NCBI RefSeq assembly: GCF_001575205.1
Contig: NZ_LSRE01000002.1
Span: 1-64,000 of the forward strand
Reading direction: 5' to 3'
DNA: 64,000 bases
DNA from: Tsukamurella pseudospumae
GTDB taxonomy: Bacteria; Actinomycetota; Actinomycetes; Mycobacteriales; Mycobacteriaceae
Shown one piece after another: positions 52,560 through 61,366 of this stretch. Below the pieces are notes generated by a model. The model saw only the letters and a list, made by a program, of their open reading frames with translations, made no database searches and was not told the DNA's origin. A program made the position numbers and the translations under genes. Position 1 is the stretch's first letter. Each line of letters begins with the position of its first letter.

Positions 52560-54310
52560 CAGTACTTACGCTCCATCGGCTCGTAGCGGGTCTGCACGAC
52601 GGGCTTGGTGTCGAGACGGATCCCGGACTCCAGGCCCTCGCCCTCCTTGTACGCCATGGTGTGCACCATGAAGTTCACGTCGTCGCGCGTCGGGTAGTCC
52701 TCGCGGGCGTGGCCGCCGCGGGTCTCCTTGCGGTTGAGCGCGCCCACGACGGTGACCTCGGCCAGCTCGAGCAGGAAGCCCAGCTCGATGGCCTCGAGCA
52801 GGTCGCTGTTGAACCGTGTGCCCTTGTCGGTGACGGTGACGTGCTCGTACCGCTTCTTGAGGGCGCGGACGTCGTCGAGTGCCTGCGTCAGGGTCTTCTC
52901 CGTGCGGAAGACGGCGGCGTTGTTGTCCATCGTCTGCTGCAACTCGGTGCGGATCGCCATGACGTTCTCGTTGCCGTGGTCGCTGAGCATCGACGCGACC
53001 CACTTCTCGACCATGTCGGCCGGGTTCTCGGGCAGCGGCACGAAGTCGTGCGTCTTGGCGTACTCCGCCGCGGCGATGCCGGAACGGCGGCCGAAGACGT
53101 TGATGTCGAGCAGCGAGTTGGTGCCCAGGCGGTTCGCGCCGTGCACGGACACGCACGCGCACTCGCCCGCGGCGTACAGGCCGGGGACGACGTGGTCGTT
53201 GTCGCGCAGCACCTCACCGTGGATGTTGGTGGGGATGCCGCCCATCACGTAGTGGCAGGTGGGGTACACGGGCACCAGCTCGGTGACGGGGTCGACGCCG
53301 AGGTAGGTGCGCGAGAACTCCATGATGTCCGGCAGCTTGGCCATCAGGGTCTCTTCCGGGATGTGCGTGACATCCAGGAGCACGTAGTCCTTGTTCGGGC
53401 CGGCGCCGCGGCCCTCGAGCACCTCGAGCACCATCGAGCGGGCGACGATGTCGCGCGGAGCGAGGTCCTTGATGGTGGGGGCGTAGCGCTCCATGAACCG
53501 CTCACCGTCGGCGTTGCGGAGGATGCCGCCCTCGCCGCGCACGCCCTCGGTGATGAGGATGCCCAGGCCCGCGAGGCCCGTCGGATGGAACTGGTGGAAC
53601 TCCATGTCCTCGAGGGGCAGGCCCTTGCGGAAGACGATGCCCATGCCGTCGCCGGTCAGGGTGTGCGCGTTCGACGTGGTCTTGTACATGCGCCCCGAGC
53701 CGCCGGTGGCGAAGATGATCGCCTTGGCGTGGAAGACGTGCAGCTCGCCGGTGGCGAGCTCGTACGCGACGGCGCCGGTGGCGACGGGGCCGTCCTCGGT
53801 CTCCGTCAGCGCGATGTCGAGCACGTAGAACTCGTTGTAGAACTCCACGTCGTGCTTGACGCAGTTCTGATACAGGGTCTGCAGGATCATGTGACCGGTG
53901 CGGTCCGCGGCGTAGCAGGCGCGGCGCACGGGCGCCTTACCGTGATCGCGCGTGTGGCCGCCGAACCGGCGCTGGTCGATCTTGCCCTCGGGCGTGCGGT
54001 TGAAGGGCAGGCCCATCTTCTCCAGGTCGAGCACCGCGTCGATGGCCTCCTTGGCCATGATCTCCGCGGCGTCCTGGTCGACGATGTAGTCGCCGCCCTT
54101 GACCGTGTCGAAGGTGTGCCACTCCCAGTTGTCCTCCTCGACGTTGGCGAGGGAGGCGCACATGCCGCCCTGCGCCGCGCCGGTGTGGGAACGGGTGGGG
54201 TAGAGCTTCGTGAGCACCGCGGTGCGGGCGCGGGGGCCGGCCTCGATGGCCGCGCGCATACCGGCGCCGCCGGCACCGATGATCACCACGTCGTAACGAT
54301 GTTCCTGCAT
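52559..54310 (-). CDS. sdhA: succinate dehydrogenase flavoprotein subunit
   Basis: SdhA oxidises succinate to fumarate with covalent FAD. The 583-aa protein starts with the dinucleotide fold YDVVIIGAGGAGMRAAIEA. The FAD-linking His42 lies in R-S-H-T-G-A-A-Q-G-G, and the substrate site in FHPTGLAGLGILITEGVRGEGG; HGANRLGTNSLLDINVFGRR follows. It is coupled to sdhB and lies 24 bp after sdhD. Confidence 0.96.
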   Translation of the reverse strand: MQEHRYDVVIIGAGGAGMRAAIEAGPRARTAVLTKLYPTRSHTGAAQGGMCASLANVEEDNWEWHTFDTVKGGDYIVDQDAAEIMAKEAIDAVLDLEKMGLPFNRTPEGKIDQRRFGGHTRDHGKAPVRRACYAADRTGHMILQTLYQNCVKHDVEFYNEFYVLDIALTETEDGPVATGAVAYELATGELHVFHAKAIIFATGGSGRMYKTTSNAHTLTGDGMGIVFRKGLPLEDMEFHQFHPTGLAGLGILITEGVRGEGGILRNADGERFMERYAPTIKDLAPRDIVARSMVLEVLEGRGAGPNKDYVLLDVTHIPEETLMAKLPDIMEFSRTYLGVDPVTELVPVYPTCHYVMGGIPTNIHGEVLRDNDHVVPGLYAAGECACVSVHGANRLGTNSLLDINVFGRRSGIAAAEYAKTHDFVPLPENPADMVEKWVASMLSDHGNENVMAIRTELQQTMDNNAAVFRTEKTLTQALDDVRALKKRYEHVTVTDKGTRFNSDLLEAIELGFLLELAEVTVVGALNRKETRGGHAREDYPTRDDVNFMVHTMAYKEGEGLESGIRLDTKPVVQTRYEPMERKY

Positions 54311-54334
54311 GATGCGGGTGAGTCCTCTCGCGCG

Positions 54335-54787
54335 CTAGTTGGTAGCCGTATTGAAGGTGAGCAGCGCGTAGGTGCCGAGGACGACCACGAGGATCATCGA
54401 CAGAGCCAGCAGCGTCTTGAGCCAGAACCGGGTGCGGTCCTTGCGGGCGTAGTCGTCGATGATCACGCGGAGGCCGTTGCCGCCGTGCAGCTGTGCGAGC
54501 CACAGCATCGTGATGTCCCAGACCTGCCAGTAGGGGCTGGCCCACCGCTTCGCGACGAAGGCCGCATCGATGCGGTGCACGCCGTTGTCGATGGCCAGCA
54601 TGATGAAGACGTGCCCGAAGACGAGCACGAGCAGGGCCACGCCCGAGAAGCGCATGAACAGCCACGCCCACTTCTCGAAGTTGTTGCCCGCGGGGCGGTG
54701 CGGCGAGCGCGGCGCGTCGAGCGATGCGGGGCGGTCGTACTGCTTCATGAGGGTCTTGGCGAGCTTGGGTTCGTTCGCTGTAGTCAT
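54335..54787 (-). CDS. sdhD: succinate dehydrogenase membrane subunit SdhD
   Basis: The 150-aa protein has three membrane segments and anchors the enzyme and quinone site. The haem-ligand region LLVLVFGHVFIMLAIDNG contains the expected His, and LHGGNGLRVIIDDYARK is the conserved loop before the third segment. It lies 12 bp after sdhC in the operon. Confidence 0.92.
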   Translation of the reverse strand: MTTANEPKLAKTLMKQYDRPASLDAPRSPHRPAGNNFEKWAWLFMRFSGVALLVLVFGHVFIMLAIDNGVHRIDAAFVAKRWASPYWQVWDITMLWLAQLHGGNGLRVIIDDYARKDRTRFWLKTLLALSMILVVVLGTYALLTFNTATN

Positions 54788-54799
54788 CTGTCGTTGCCC

Positions 54800-55207
54800 C
54801 TACCCGTGCGAGATCATGATGTAGAGCAGGCGCGCGGCCATTGCGGCGCCGGTGAGCAGGAAGACGGTCCACACCACGATGGACATCGCCTTCTGATACT
54901 GGACGCCCTTGCTCCAGAAATCGACGAGGATCACCCGGACGCCGTTGAGGGCGTGGAACAGGATGGCCATGACGAGACCGATCTCGAGCAGGCCGATGAT
55001 CGGGGTCTTGTAGGTCTCGATGACCTTGTCGTAGGCCGTGGGGTCGACGCGGATCACCGCGGTGTCGAGCACGTGGACGAACAAGAAGAAGAAGATGGTG
55101 ACGCCGCTGATGCGGTGCAGCACCCAGTTCAACATGCCCGGATCGCCCTTGTAGAGGGAGACGCGGCGCGGCTCCTCGGCGGCCGCCACCTCGGTAGTAC
55201 TGCTCAT
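54800..55207 (-). CDS. sdhC: succinate dehydrogenase cytochrome b556 subunit SdhC
   Basis: The 135-aa protein has three membrane segments and the SdhC pattern WVLHRISGVTIFFFLFVHVLD, with the His and Arg near the quinone and haem b sites, then LFHALNGVRVILVDFWSKG. It is the first gene of sdhCDAB. It is divergent from cdd, with a 240-bp gap that holds an IdeR/DtxR-like box. Confidence 0.93.
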   Translation of the reverse strand: MSSTTEVAAAEEPRRVSLYKGDPGMLNWVLHRISGVTIFFFLFVHVLDTAVIRVDPTAYDKVIETYKTPIIGLLEIGLVMAILFHALNGVRVILVDFWSKGVQYQKAMSIVVWTVFLLTGAAMAARLLYIMISHG

Positions 55208-55385
55208 CGAGCCCTGCCTTCGACATCGTTGTTGGATACGACGGGAGATCGGTCGACGGAGGGGTATCGAGCCCTCGCACCGGCGTCAGTCGCGACGTAT
55301 ACCTGAACCCACGCCTTGACCTTAAACCCACGGGAATGTGGAATCGAAACCACGGTCCCGATCCATTGGGGCCGAACAGATTTAG

Positions 55386-55404
55386 TTAGGTTTGCCTGAC
55401 CGTA
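55386..55404. promoter_or_regulatory. IdeR/DtxR-like iron box between sdhC and cdd
   Basis: TTAGGTTTGCCTGACCGTA closely follows the iron-box consensus TTAGGTTAGSCTAACCTAA: the first 16 bases differ at two positions, and the end fits with one extra G. It lies 179 bp upstream of sdhC and 44 bp before cdd. Iron-dependent control of the Fe-S enzyme SDH would make sense; the divergent cdd gene is the nearer start. Confidence 0.5.
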
Positions 55405-55447
55405 ATTGATGAGGAATCAACAAGGCCTCGGAAGGGAGTGGTACGCA

Positions 55448-55849
55448 GTGCCCGATATCGACTGGGAGGTCTTGCGGCGCAGCGCCGTCAAGGCCATGGG
55501 GAACGCTTACGCGCCCTATTCGAACTATCCCGTCGGGGCGGCCGCACTGGTCGACGACGGGCGTGTGGTGACTGGCTGCAATGTGGAGAATGTCTCATAC
55601 GGCCTGACCCTCTGCGCCGAGTGCGGACTCGTCGGCGCGCTCCGTACGACGGGCGGCGGACGGCTCGTCGCCTTCTCCTGCGCCAACGCGAACGGGGACG
55701 TCCTGCTCCCGTGCGGGAGGTGCCGCCAACTGCTCCACGAACACGGCGGCGGCGACCTGCTCATCGATCACCGCTCCGGCCCGATGCCGCTGAGCCGGCT
55801 CCTGCCCGACGCCTTCGGGCCCGACGACATGGAAGAGGTAGCACGATGA
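55448..55849 (+). CDS. cdd: cytidine deaminase
   Basis: Cdd converts cytidine and deoxycytidine to the uridine forms in pyrimidine salvage. The 133-aa tetrameric-type enzyme has the zinc and proton-shuttle motif C56-A-E and P-C-G-R-C at Cys89 and Cys92. The GTG at 55448 follows GGGAG. The stop overlaps the deoA ATG (ATGA), so the two salvage genes are coupled, as in mycobacteria. Confidence 0.94.
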   Translation: MPDIDWEVLRRSAVKAMGNAYAPYSNYPVGAAALVDDGRVVTGCNVENVSYGLTLCAECGLVGALRTTGGGRLVAFSCANANGDVLLPCGRCRQLLHEHGGGDLLIDHRSGPMPLSRLLPDAFGPDDMEEVAR

Positions 55850-57147
55850 CCGAGGTGTACGACGCCGTCTCCATCATCGCCGCCAAACGCGACGGCAGGA
55901 TGCTGTCCGACGGCCAGATCGACTGGGTGATCAACGGGTTCACGACGGGAGTGGTGGCCGACTACCAGATGTCCGCGCTCGCGATGGCGATCTTCCTCAA
56001 CGGGATGGACCGCCGTGAGATCGCCCGCTGGACCGCCGCGATGATCGGCACCGGCGAGCGGATGGACTTCTCGGGCCTGCGCCGCGACGGTGCCCCGTTG
56101 GCGACGACCGACAAGCACTCCACCGGCGGCGTCGGCGACAAGATCACACTTCCGCTCACTCCGCTGGTCGCGTCCTACGGGGTCGCGGTCCCGCAGCTGT
56201 CGGGTCGCGGCCTCGGCCACACCGGCGGCACGCTGGACAAGCTCGAGGCCGTTCCCGGCTGGCGTGCGGACCTGTCCAACGCGGAGATGTTCGACCAGCT
56301 GGAGAAGGTCGGCGGCGTCATCTGCGCCGCCGGATCCGGACTCGCGCCCGCCGACAAGAAGCTCTACGCGCTCCGCGATGTCACCAGCACCGTCGAGGCG
56401 ATCCCGCTCATCGCCAGCTCGATCATGAGCAAGAAGATCGCCGAGGGCACGGCATCGCTCGTGCTCGACGTCAAGGTCGGCAAGGGCGCGTTCATGAAGA
56501 CGCGCGAGCAGGCGCGCGAGCTCGCGGAGACGATGGTCGCGCTGGGCCACGACTCGGGCGTGCGGACCGTCGCGCTGCTCACCGACATGTCCACGCCGCT
56601 CGGTCGCAGTGCGGGCAATGCTCTCGAGGTCGCGGAGTCGCTCGAGGTCCTCGCGGGCGGCGGACCGTCGGACGTCGTGGAACTGACGCTGGCGCTCGCC
56701 CGCGAGATGCTCGCGCTGGCGGGCGTCGACGCCGACCCGGCCGAGCACCTCGCGAACGGTCGCGCGATGGACAGTTGGCGCGCGATGATCGCGGCGCAGG
56801 GCGGCGACCCGGACGCGGCGCTGCCCGTCGCGACGCACACACGGACCGTCGCCGCGCCGGAGTCCGGCGTGTTGACCGGCCTGGACGCGATGGGCGTCGG
56901 CATCGCGGCCTGGCGCCTCGGCGCGGGGCGCGAGCGGCAGGGCGAGCCGGTGCAGGCGGGAGCGGGCGTCACCTGGCACGCCGGGCTCGGTGACGAGGTG
57001 CGCGCGGGCGAGCCCCTGTTCACCCTGCACACCGACACCCCGGAGAAGTTCGACGGTGCGCTCGCCGCGCTCGACGGTGCCGCGACCATCGGCGGATCGG
57101 CGACGCCGCGCGGCTCCCTGGTGCTGGACCGCGTGACGGCCGAGTGA
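55846..57147 (+). CDS. deoA: thymidine phosphorylase
   Basis: DeoA phosphorolyses thymidine or other pyrimidine nucleosides. The 433-aa protein carries the family signature S-G-R-G-L-G-H-T-G-G-T-L-D-K-L-E near 118 and the phosphate loop K-H-S-T-G-G-V-G-D-K near 85. It also has the IMSKKIAEGTASLVLDVKVGKGAFM block. It is coupled to cdd, and its stop directly abuts the stop of the convergent dehydrogenase gene. Confidence 0.95.
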   Translation: MTEVYDAVSIIAAKRDGRMLSDGQIDWVINGFTTGVVADYQMSALAMAIFLNGMDRREIARWTAAMIGTGERMDFSGLRRDGAPLATTDKHSTGGVGDKITLPLTPLVASYGVAVPQLSGRGLGHTGGTLDKLEAVPGWRADLSNAEMFDQLEKVGGVICAAGSGLAPADKKLYALRDVTSTVEAIPLIASSIMSKKIAEGTASLVLDVKVGKGAFMKTREQARELAETMVALGHDSGVRTVALLTDMSTPLGRSAGNALEVAESLEVLAGGGPSDVVELTLALAREMLALAGVDADPAEHLANGRAMDSWRAMIAAQGGDPDAALPVATHTRTVAAPESGVLTGLDAMGVGIAAWRLGAGRERQGEPVQAGAGVTWHAGLGDEVRAGEPLFTLHTDTPEKFDGALAALDGAATIGGSATPRGSLVLDRVTAE

Positions 57148-58083
57148 TCAGGCCCCGGGCGGATTCATGACGCGGACGGGGGCGCCCGCGAGGTAGGCAC
57201 GGACGTCCTCGGCCGCGTCGGTGTAGAAGGCGCGGTACTGCTGCTCGGTGACGTAGCCGACGTGCCCGGTGAGCACCGAGTTCGGCAGGTCCCGCAGCGG
57301 ATCGTCGGCGGGCAGGGGCTCGGTGTCGAACACGTCGAGCGCCAGCCGGATGTCGCCGCGGCGCGCGGCGGCGGCCGCGGCCGGTGTGTCCAGCACGCCC
57401 GCGCGGGAGGTGTTGACGAGGAGTGCACCCGGCCGCATCCGGGCGATGTCGGCGGCGCCGACGATGCCGCGCGAGCGCTCGGAGAGCACGTAGTGGATCG
57501 TGACCACGTCGGAACGTTCGAACAGTTCCTCCTTGCTCACGACCGTCGCCCCCACCTCGGCCGCGCGGTCGGCGTCGATGTTGCTGGACCAGGCGATCAC
57601 CTCCATACGGAAGGCGGTCGCCACGCGCGCCACGCGGCGCCCGAGCCCGCCCAGTCCGACGATGCCGATCGTGCTCTCGTGCAGTTCCTTCCCGACGGTG
57701 CTCTGCCAGCGCCCGGCCCGGATGTTCGCGTCCTCCTCGGGGATGTGCCGCAGCGCTCCGAGAATCAGCGCCCAGGTGTGCTCGGCGGCCGCGGCGGGCC
57801 GATAGCCGGTGTGGCACACCGTGATCCCCAGCTCGGATGCCGCGGCGAGGTCGATGGCGGCGTTGCGGCGCCCCGTCGACACCAGGAGCCGCAGGTCCGG
57901 GAGGGACCGCAGCACCTCCGCCTGGAAGCGGGTGCGTTCACGCATCGCCACGACCCCGTCGAACCCGGCGAGCTGCCCGGCCACGTCGGTGAGCGGCTCG
58001 GTGAACACGGTGACGTCGAGCCCGGAGAAGTCGCCGAACCGGCGGGAGACGTCCTGGTAGTCGTCGAGGATCGCGATGCGCAT
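57148..58083 (-). CDS. D-2-hydroxyacid dehydrogenase family protein
   Basis: The 311-aa protein has the NAD-binding motif I-G-I-V-G-L-G-G-L-G-R-R-V near 138-150 and the catalytic residues of D-isomer-specific dehydrogenases: Arg in ALLVNTSRAGVLD, Glu in LALDVFDTEPLP and His in VLTGHVGYVT. The substrate is unknown. Its stop abuts that of deoA with no spacer. A perfect 14-bp palindrome, ACCCCGCGCGGGGT, lies at 58096-58109 just upstream, shared with the divergent kinase gene. Confidence 0.87.
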   Translation of the reverse strand: MRIAILDDYQDVSRRFGDFSGLDVTVFTEPLTDVAGQLAGFDGVVAMRERTRFQAEVLRSLPDLRLLVSTGRRNAAIDLAAASELGITVCHTGYRPAAAAEHTWALILGALRHIPEEDANIRAGRWQSTVGKELHESTIGIVGLGGLGRRVARVATAFRMEVIAWSSNIDADRAAEVGATVVSKEELFERSDVVTIHYVLSERSRGIVGAADIARMRPGALLVNTSRAGVLDTPAAAAAARRGDIRLALDVFDTEPLPADDPLRDLPNSVLTGHVGYVTEQQYRAFYTDAAEDVRAYLAGAPVRVMNPPGA

Positions 58084-58183
58084 GAGATCACGCTAACCCC
58101 GCGCGGGGTAGTGCTGGCACCACCCCGGATCCTCCCGTCCGCGCCAGCGACTCGGGCGGGGCCGCGGCCCTAGCGTCTACGGC

Positions 58184-59443
58184 ATGATCGACCATGTGAC
58201 CTCGTCCCCGGCGCGCCGAGCGCAGCCGACCGCATCGCTCGCCGCGCCGCTGCGCGAGCCCCTTCGCTTCCTCACCACGTCCGCGCCGTGGCGTGGGCTG
58301 GCCTACTTCACGGTGTCGATGCTCGTCGGCTGGGTGGTGTTCTTCCTCTACGCCGTCATCGTGCTGCTGCCCTTCGCGCCGGCGTGGTCCTACGGGCTGG
58401 CGAAGCTGGAGCGGCTGCGCGTCACGTGGCTCGACGCGCCGGCGATCGGCGATCCGCATCCGCCCGTGACCGGGAACCTCTCGACCCGCGCGGGCGCTCG
58501 GATCGGGGAGCGGGCGACGTGGCGGGAGGTCGCGTACTCGCTGCTGTTGGCGGTGCTCACGCCGATCGTGTTCTTCGGCGCGGCGGTCGGCTGGATCCTG
58601 GGGCTGGGGCTGGTGTTCGGGCCGTTGCTCGCCGACGACATCAACGTCATGGGCACCCGTGTCGAGGGCTTCATCAGCCAGACCGTCTGGGCGATCGTCG
58701 GTCTCGCGATCTGCGCCGTCGGGCTCTACGTCACCTACGCGGTCTCCGTGACGCAGGCCGCCACCGCACGTCTGTTGCTCGGCCCCACCGAGGAGGAGCT
58801 GCAGCGCCGCGTGAACGCGCTGGAGACCTCGCGCGGCGTGCTGGTGGACTCCTTCGAGGGCGAGCGCCGCCGCATTGAGCGCAATCTGCACGACGGACCG
58901 CAGCAGGATCTGGCGAGCCTGTCGCTGCAGCTCGGCGAGTTGCAGCAGAGCCTGTCCGCGGAGTCGTCCGAGGACGTGCGCGCCCAGGTGGCCGAGGCAC
59001 AGGCCCGGCTCGAACGCGCGATGGCGGGCCTGCGGGACACCGTCCGCGGGGTCCATCCGCAGGTGCTCGACGATGCCGGGGTCGAGGCCGCCTGCACCGA
59101 GCTCGGTGGGGCGATCCGGGTCGACGTGCACGCCGGCGAGGGGTGGGAGCCCGGACGCAGGCTGCCCGCCGAGATCGAGCAGGCGATGTACTACACCGCC
59201 AGCGAGGCCGTGACCAACGCGATCAAGCACGGCGGCGCGCGGCAGGTGTGGATCACCTTCGCGGCGGGTGTCCTGGGCGTCTCGATGACCGTCATGGACG
59301 ACGGTGCCGGTGGCGCCGACCCGGCGCGCGGGACCGGCCTGGCGGGGCTCATCGAGCGGGCCGAGGCGATCGGCGCGACGCTGACGGTGCTCAGCCCGCC
59401 CGGAGGGCCCACCACGCTCTATTGGGCGAGGGCCGTGTCGTAA
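58184..59443 (+). CDS. two-component sensor histidine kinase (NarL-partner type)
   Basis: The 419-aa kinase has a membrane sensor region with about four segments (about 40-65, 115-148 and 165-190, the second being a double pass), a HisKA_3 dimerisation domain with the phospho-acceptor His236 in R-N-L-H-D-G-P-Q-Q, and a C-terminal ATPase domain (ASEAVTNAIKHGGA N box, DDGAGGADPARGTGLAGL G box). The signal is unknown. It pairs with the response regulator that follows. Confidence 0.91.
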   Translation: MIDHVTSSPARRAQPTASLAAPLREPLRFLTTSAPWRGLAYFTVSMLVGWVVFFLYAVIVLLPFAPAWSYGLAKLERLRVTWLDAPAIGDPHPPVTGNLSTRAGARIGERATWREVAYSLLLAVLTPIVFFGAAVGWILGLGLVFGPLLADDINVMGTRVEGFISQTVWAIVGLAICAVGLYVTYAVSVTQAATARLLLGPTEEELQRRVNALETSRGVLVDSFEGERRRIERNLHDGPQQDLASLSLQLGELQQSLSAESSEDVRAQVAEAQARLERAMAGLRDTVRGVHPQVLDDAGVEAACTELGGAIRVDVHAGEGWEPGRRLPAEIEQAMYYTASEAVTNAIKHGGARQVWITFAAGVLGVSMTVMDDGAGGADPARGTGLAGLIERAEAIGATLTVLSPPGGPTTLYWARAVS

Positions 59444-59471
59444 TCTGCCTCGGATGCGGATAATAGGAGCT

Positions 59472-59545
59472 GAGGAGAGGGCACGTGGGGTCTGAGGGCG
59501 GCATGGGGACGATGCGCATCGTGTGAGCCGAGGAGAGGGCACGTG
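59472..59545 (+). repeat. 58-bp imperfect tandem duplication before the response regulator
   Basis: GAGGAGAGGGCACGTG occurs at 59472-59487 and again at 59530-59545. Beyond these 16-bp copies the match continues: the first copy reaches ATG-GGG-ACG-ATG-CGC-ATC-GTG-TGA (59503-59526), and the second reaches ATG-GAA-GTA-GTG-CGG-ATC-GTG, the start of the regulator gene. The first copy is thus a dead or leader-peptide version of the gene start. Confidence 0.8.
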
Positions 59546-59559
59546 CGGACGGAAGGCGG

Positions 59560-60195
59560 ATGGAAGTAGTGCGGATCGTGATCGCCGAAGATGCCGTCCT
59601 GCTCGCCGAGGGGCTGCAGCGGATCGTCGAACGGGCCGGCCACGAGGTGGTCGGCCTGCTCGGCGACGCCGATGCGCTCCGGGCGATCGACCCGGGCACC
59701 GTCGACCTGGTTGTGACGGACGTGCGGATGCCGCCCGGGCACGGGGACGACGGTCTGCGGGCCGCGCTCGAGCTGCGGTCGTCGCGGGCGGGCCTGCCGG
59801 TGCTGGTGCTCTCGCAGTACGTGGCCGCCGCGTACGCCCGACGACTCCTCGACTCCGGTGGCGGCGTGGGCTATCTGCTCAAGGAGCGGGTGGGGCGGGT
59901 CGACGACTTCCTGCGCGCCCTCGACACCGTCGCGTCCGGGGGAGTGGTGGTCGACCCGGAGGTCGTCTCCAAGCTGTTCACCCCGACGGTGCTCGATCGG
60001 CTCACGCCCCGGGAGGGGGAGGTTCTGGCGCTGATGGCGGAGGGACGAAGCAACTCCGACATCGCTGCGGCGCTGGTAGTCTCGGACGCCGCCGTGGCCA
60101 AGCACGTGGCCAACATCTTCGCCAAGCTCGACCTGCCGCCCGAGGAGGGGAACCGCCGCGTCCGCGCGATCCTCACCTATCTCACGGAGCGCTAG
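59560..60195 (+). CDS. LuxR/NarL family response regulator
   Basis: The 211-aa protein has a receiver domain with phospho-acceptor Asp54 (V-V-T-D-V-R-M-P), Lys in Y-L-L-K-E-R, and a C-terminal LuxR helix-turn-helix (LTPREGEVLALMAEGRSNSDIA, then AAVAKHVANIFAKL). A GTG at 59569 in the same frame aligns better with typical V-R-I-V-I-A-E-D starts. It pairs with the kinase gene 116 bp upstream; the gap holds a partial duplication of its own start. Confidence 0.91.
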   Translation: MEVVRIVIAEDAVLLAEGLQRIVERAGHEVVGLLGDADALRAIDPGTVDLVVTDVRMPPGHGDDGLRAALELRSSRAGLPVLVLSQYVAAAYARRLLDSGGGVGYLLKERVGRVDDFLRALDTVASGGVVVDPEVVSKLFTPTVLDRLTPREGEVLALMAEGRSNSDIAAALVVSDAAVAKHVANIFAKLDLPPEEGNRRVRAILTYLTER

Positions 60196-60238
60196 CGTCG
60201 CCGGGGTGTTACGCGCGGGTAGCCGGTAGCGTTGCCCT

Positions 60239-61357
60239 ATGGCGAATCCCGTTGGACCCACCCCCATCGACCTGGCCTCCCTGAAGCGCGCACCCAAGGT
60301 GCTACTGCACGACCACCTCGACGGAGGGCTGCGGCCCGCCACCGTCCTCGAGCTGGCCGCGGAGACCGGTTACGCGAACCTGCCCGCCACCACCGAGCCC
60401 GAGCTGGCCGCGTGGTTCCGCGACGCCGCGGACTCCGGCTCGCTCGTGAAGTACCTCGAGACCTTCGAGCACACCGTGGGCGTGATGCAGACACCTGAGG
60501 CGCTGGCCCGGGTGGCGCGCGAGTGCGCCGAGGATCTGGCCGCCGACGGCGTGGTGTACGCGGAGGTGCGGTTCGCGCCCGAGCAGCACCTGCAGCGCGG
60601 GCTCTCGCTCGACGAGGTGATGGAGGCCGTGCTGGCCGGCTTCGCCTCGGGCGAGTCCGCGGCGCGCACCGCCGGGCGTCCGATCGTCGTGCGCTGCCTG
60701 GTGACCGCCATGCGGCACGCGGCGCGCTCGCGGGAGATCGCGGAGCTGACGGTGCGCTGGCGCGACCGCGGCGCCGTCGGCTTCGACATCGCGGGCGCCG
60801 AGGCCGGCTTCCCGCCCAGCAGGCACCTGGACGCCTTCGAGTACATGCGGGATCACTCGGCGCCCTTCACGATTCACGCAGGGGAGGCCTTCGGCCTGCC
60901 GTCCATCCACGAGGCGTTGGCCTTCTGCGGCTGCGACCGGTTGGGGCACGGCGTGCGCATCGTCGACGACATCGACGGCGTGGAGCCCGGATCCGCCGAC
61001 TTCGCCGGTGCGCGGCTCGGCCGCGTCGCCGCGCGCGTGCGCGACGCCCGCATCCCGTTGGAGATGTGCCCGAGCTCCAACGTCCAGACCGGAGCCGTCG
61101 CGTCGCTCGAGGAGCACCCCTTCAACCTGTTGGCGCAGCTGCGTTTCCGCGTCACGGTGAACACGGACAACCGGCTCATGAGCGACACCACCATGAGCAA
61201 GGAGATGCTCAAGCTGGTGGAGACCTTCGGCTACGGCTGGACCGATCTGCAGCGCTTCACGATCAACGCCATGAAGTCGGCGTTCCTGCCCTTCGACGAG
61301 CGGCTGGCGATCATCGACGAGACGATCAAGCCCGGCTTCGCCGTGCTGATCGGCTGA
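60239..61357 (+). CDS. add: adenosine deaminase
   Basis: Add turns adenosine into inosine in purine salvage. The 372-aa TIM-barrel enzyme has the metal pair H24-x-H26 in L-L-H-D-H-L-D-G, the I-H-A-G-E-A motif with catalytic Glu, G-H-G-V-R-I and the last metal Asp in [18 protein letters not shown] is also typical. In M. tuberculosis Rv3313c lies next to deoA; here a two-component system and a dehydrogenase come between. Confidence 0.94.
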   Translation: MANPVGPTPIDLASLKRAPKVLLHDHLDGGLRPATVLELAAETGYANLPATTEPELAAWFRDAADSGSLVKYLETFEHTVGVMQTPEALARVARECAEDLAADGVVYAEVRFAPEQHLQRGLSLDEVMEAVLAGFASGESAARTAGRPIVVRCLVTAMRHAARSREIAELTVRWRDRGAVGFDIAGAEAGFPPSRHLDAFEYMRDHSAPFTIHAGEAFGLPSIHEALAFCGCDRLGHGVRIVDDIDGVEPGSADFAGARLGRVAARVRDARIPLEMCPSSNVQTGAVASLEEHPFNLLAQLRFRVTVNTDNRLMSDTTMSKEMLKLVETFGYGWTDLQRFTINAMKSAFLPFDERLAIIDETIKPGFAVLIG

Positions 61358-61366
61358 GCCGCCGAG

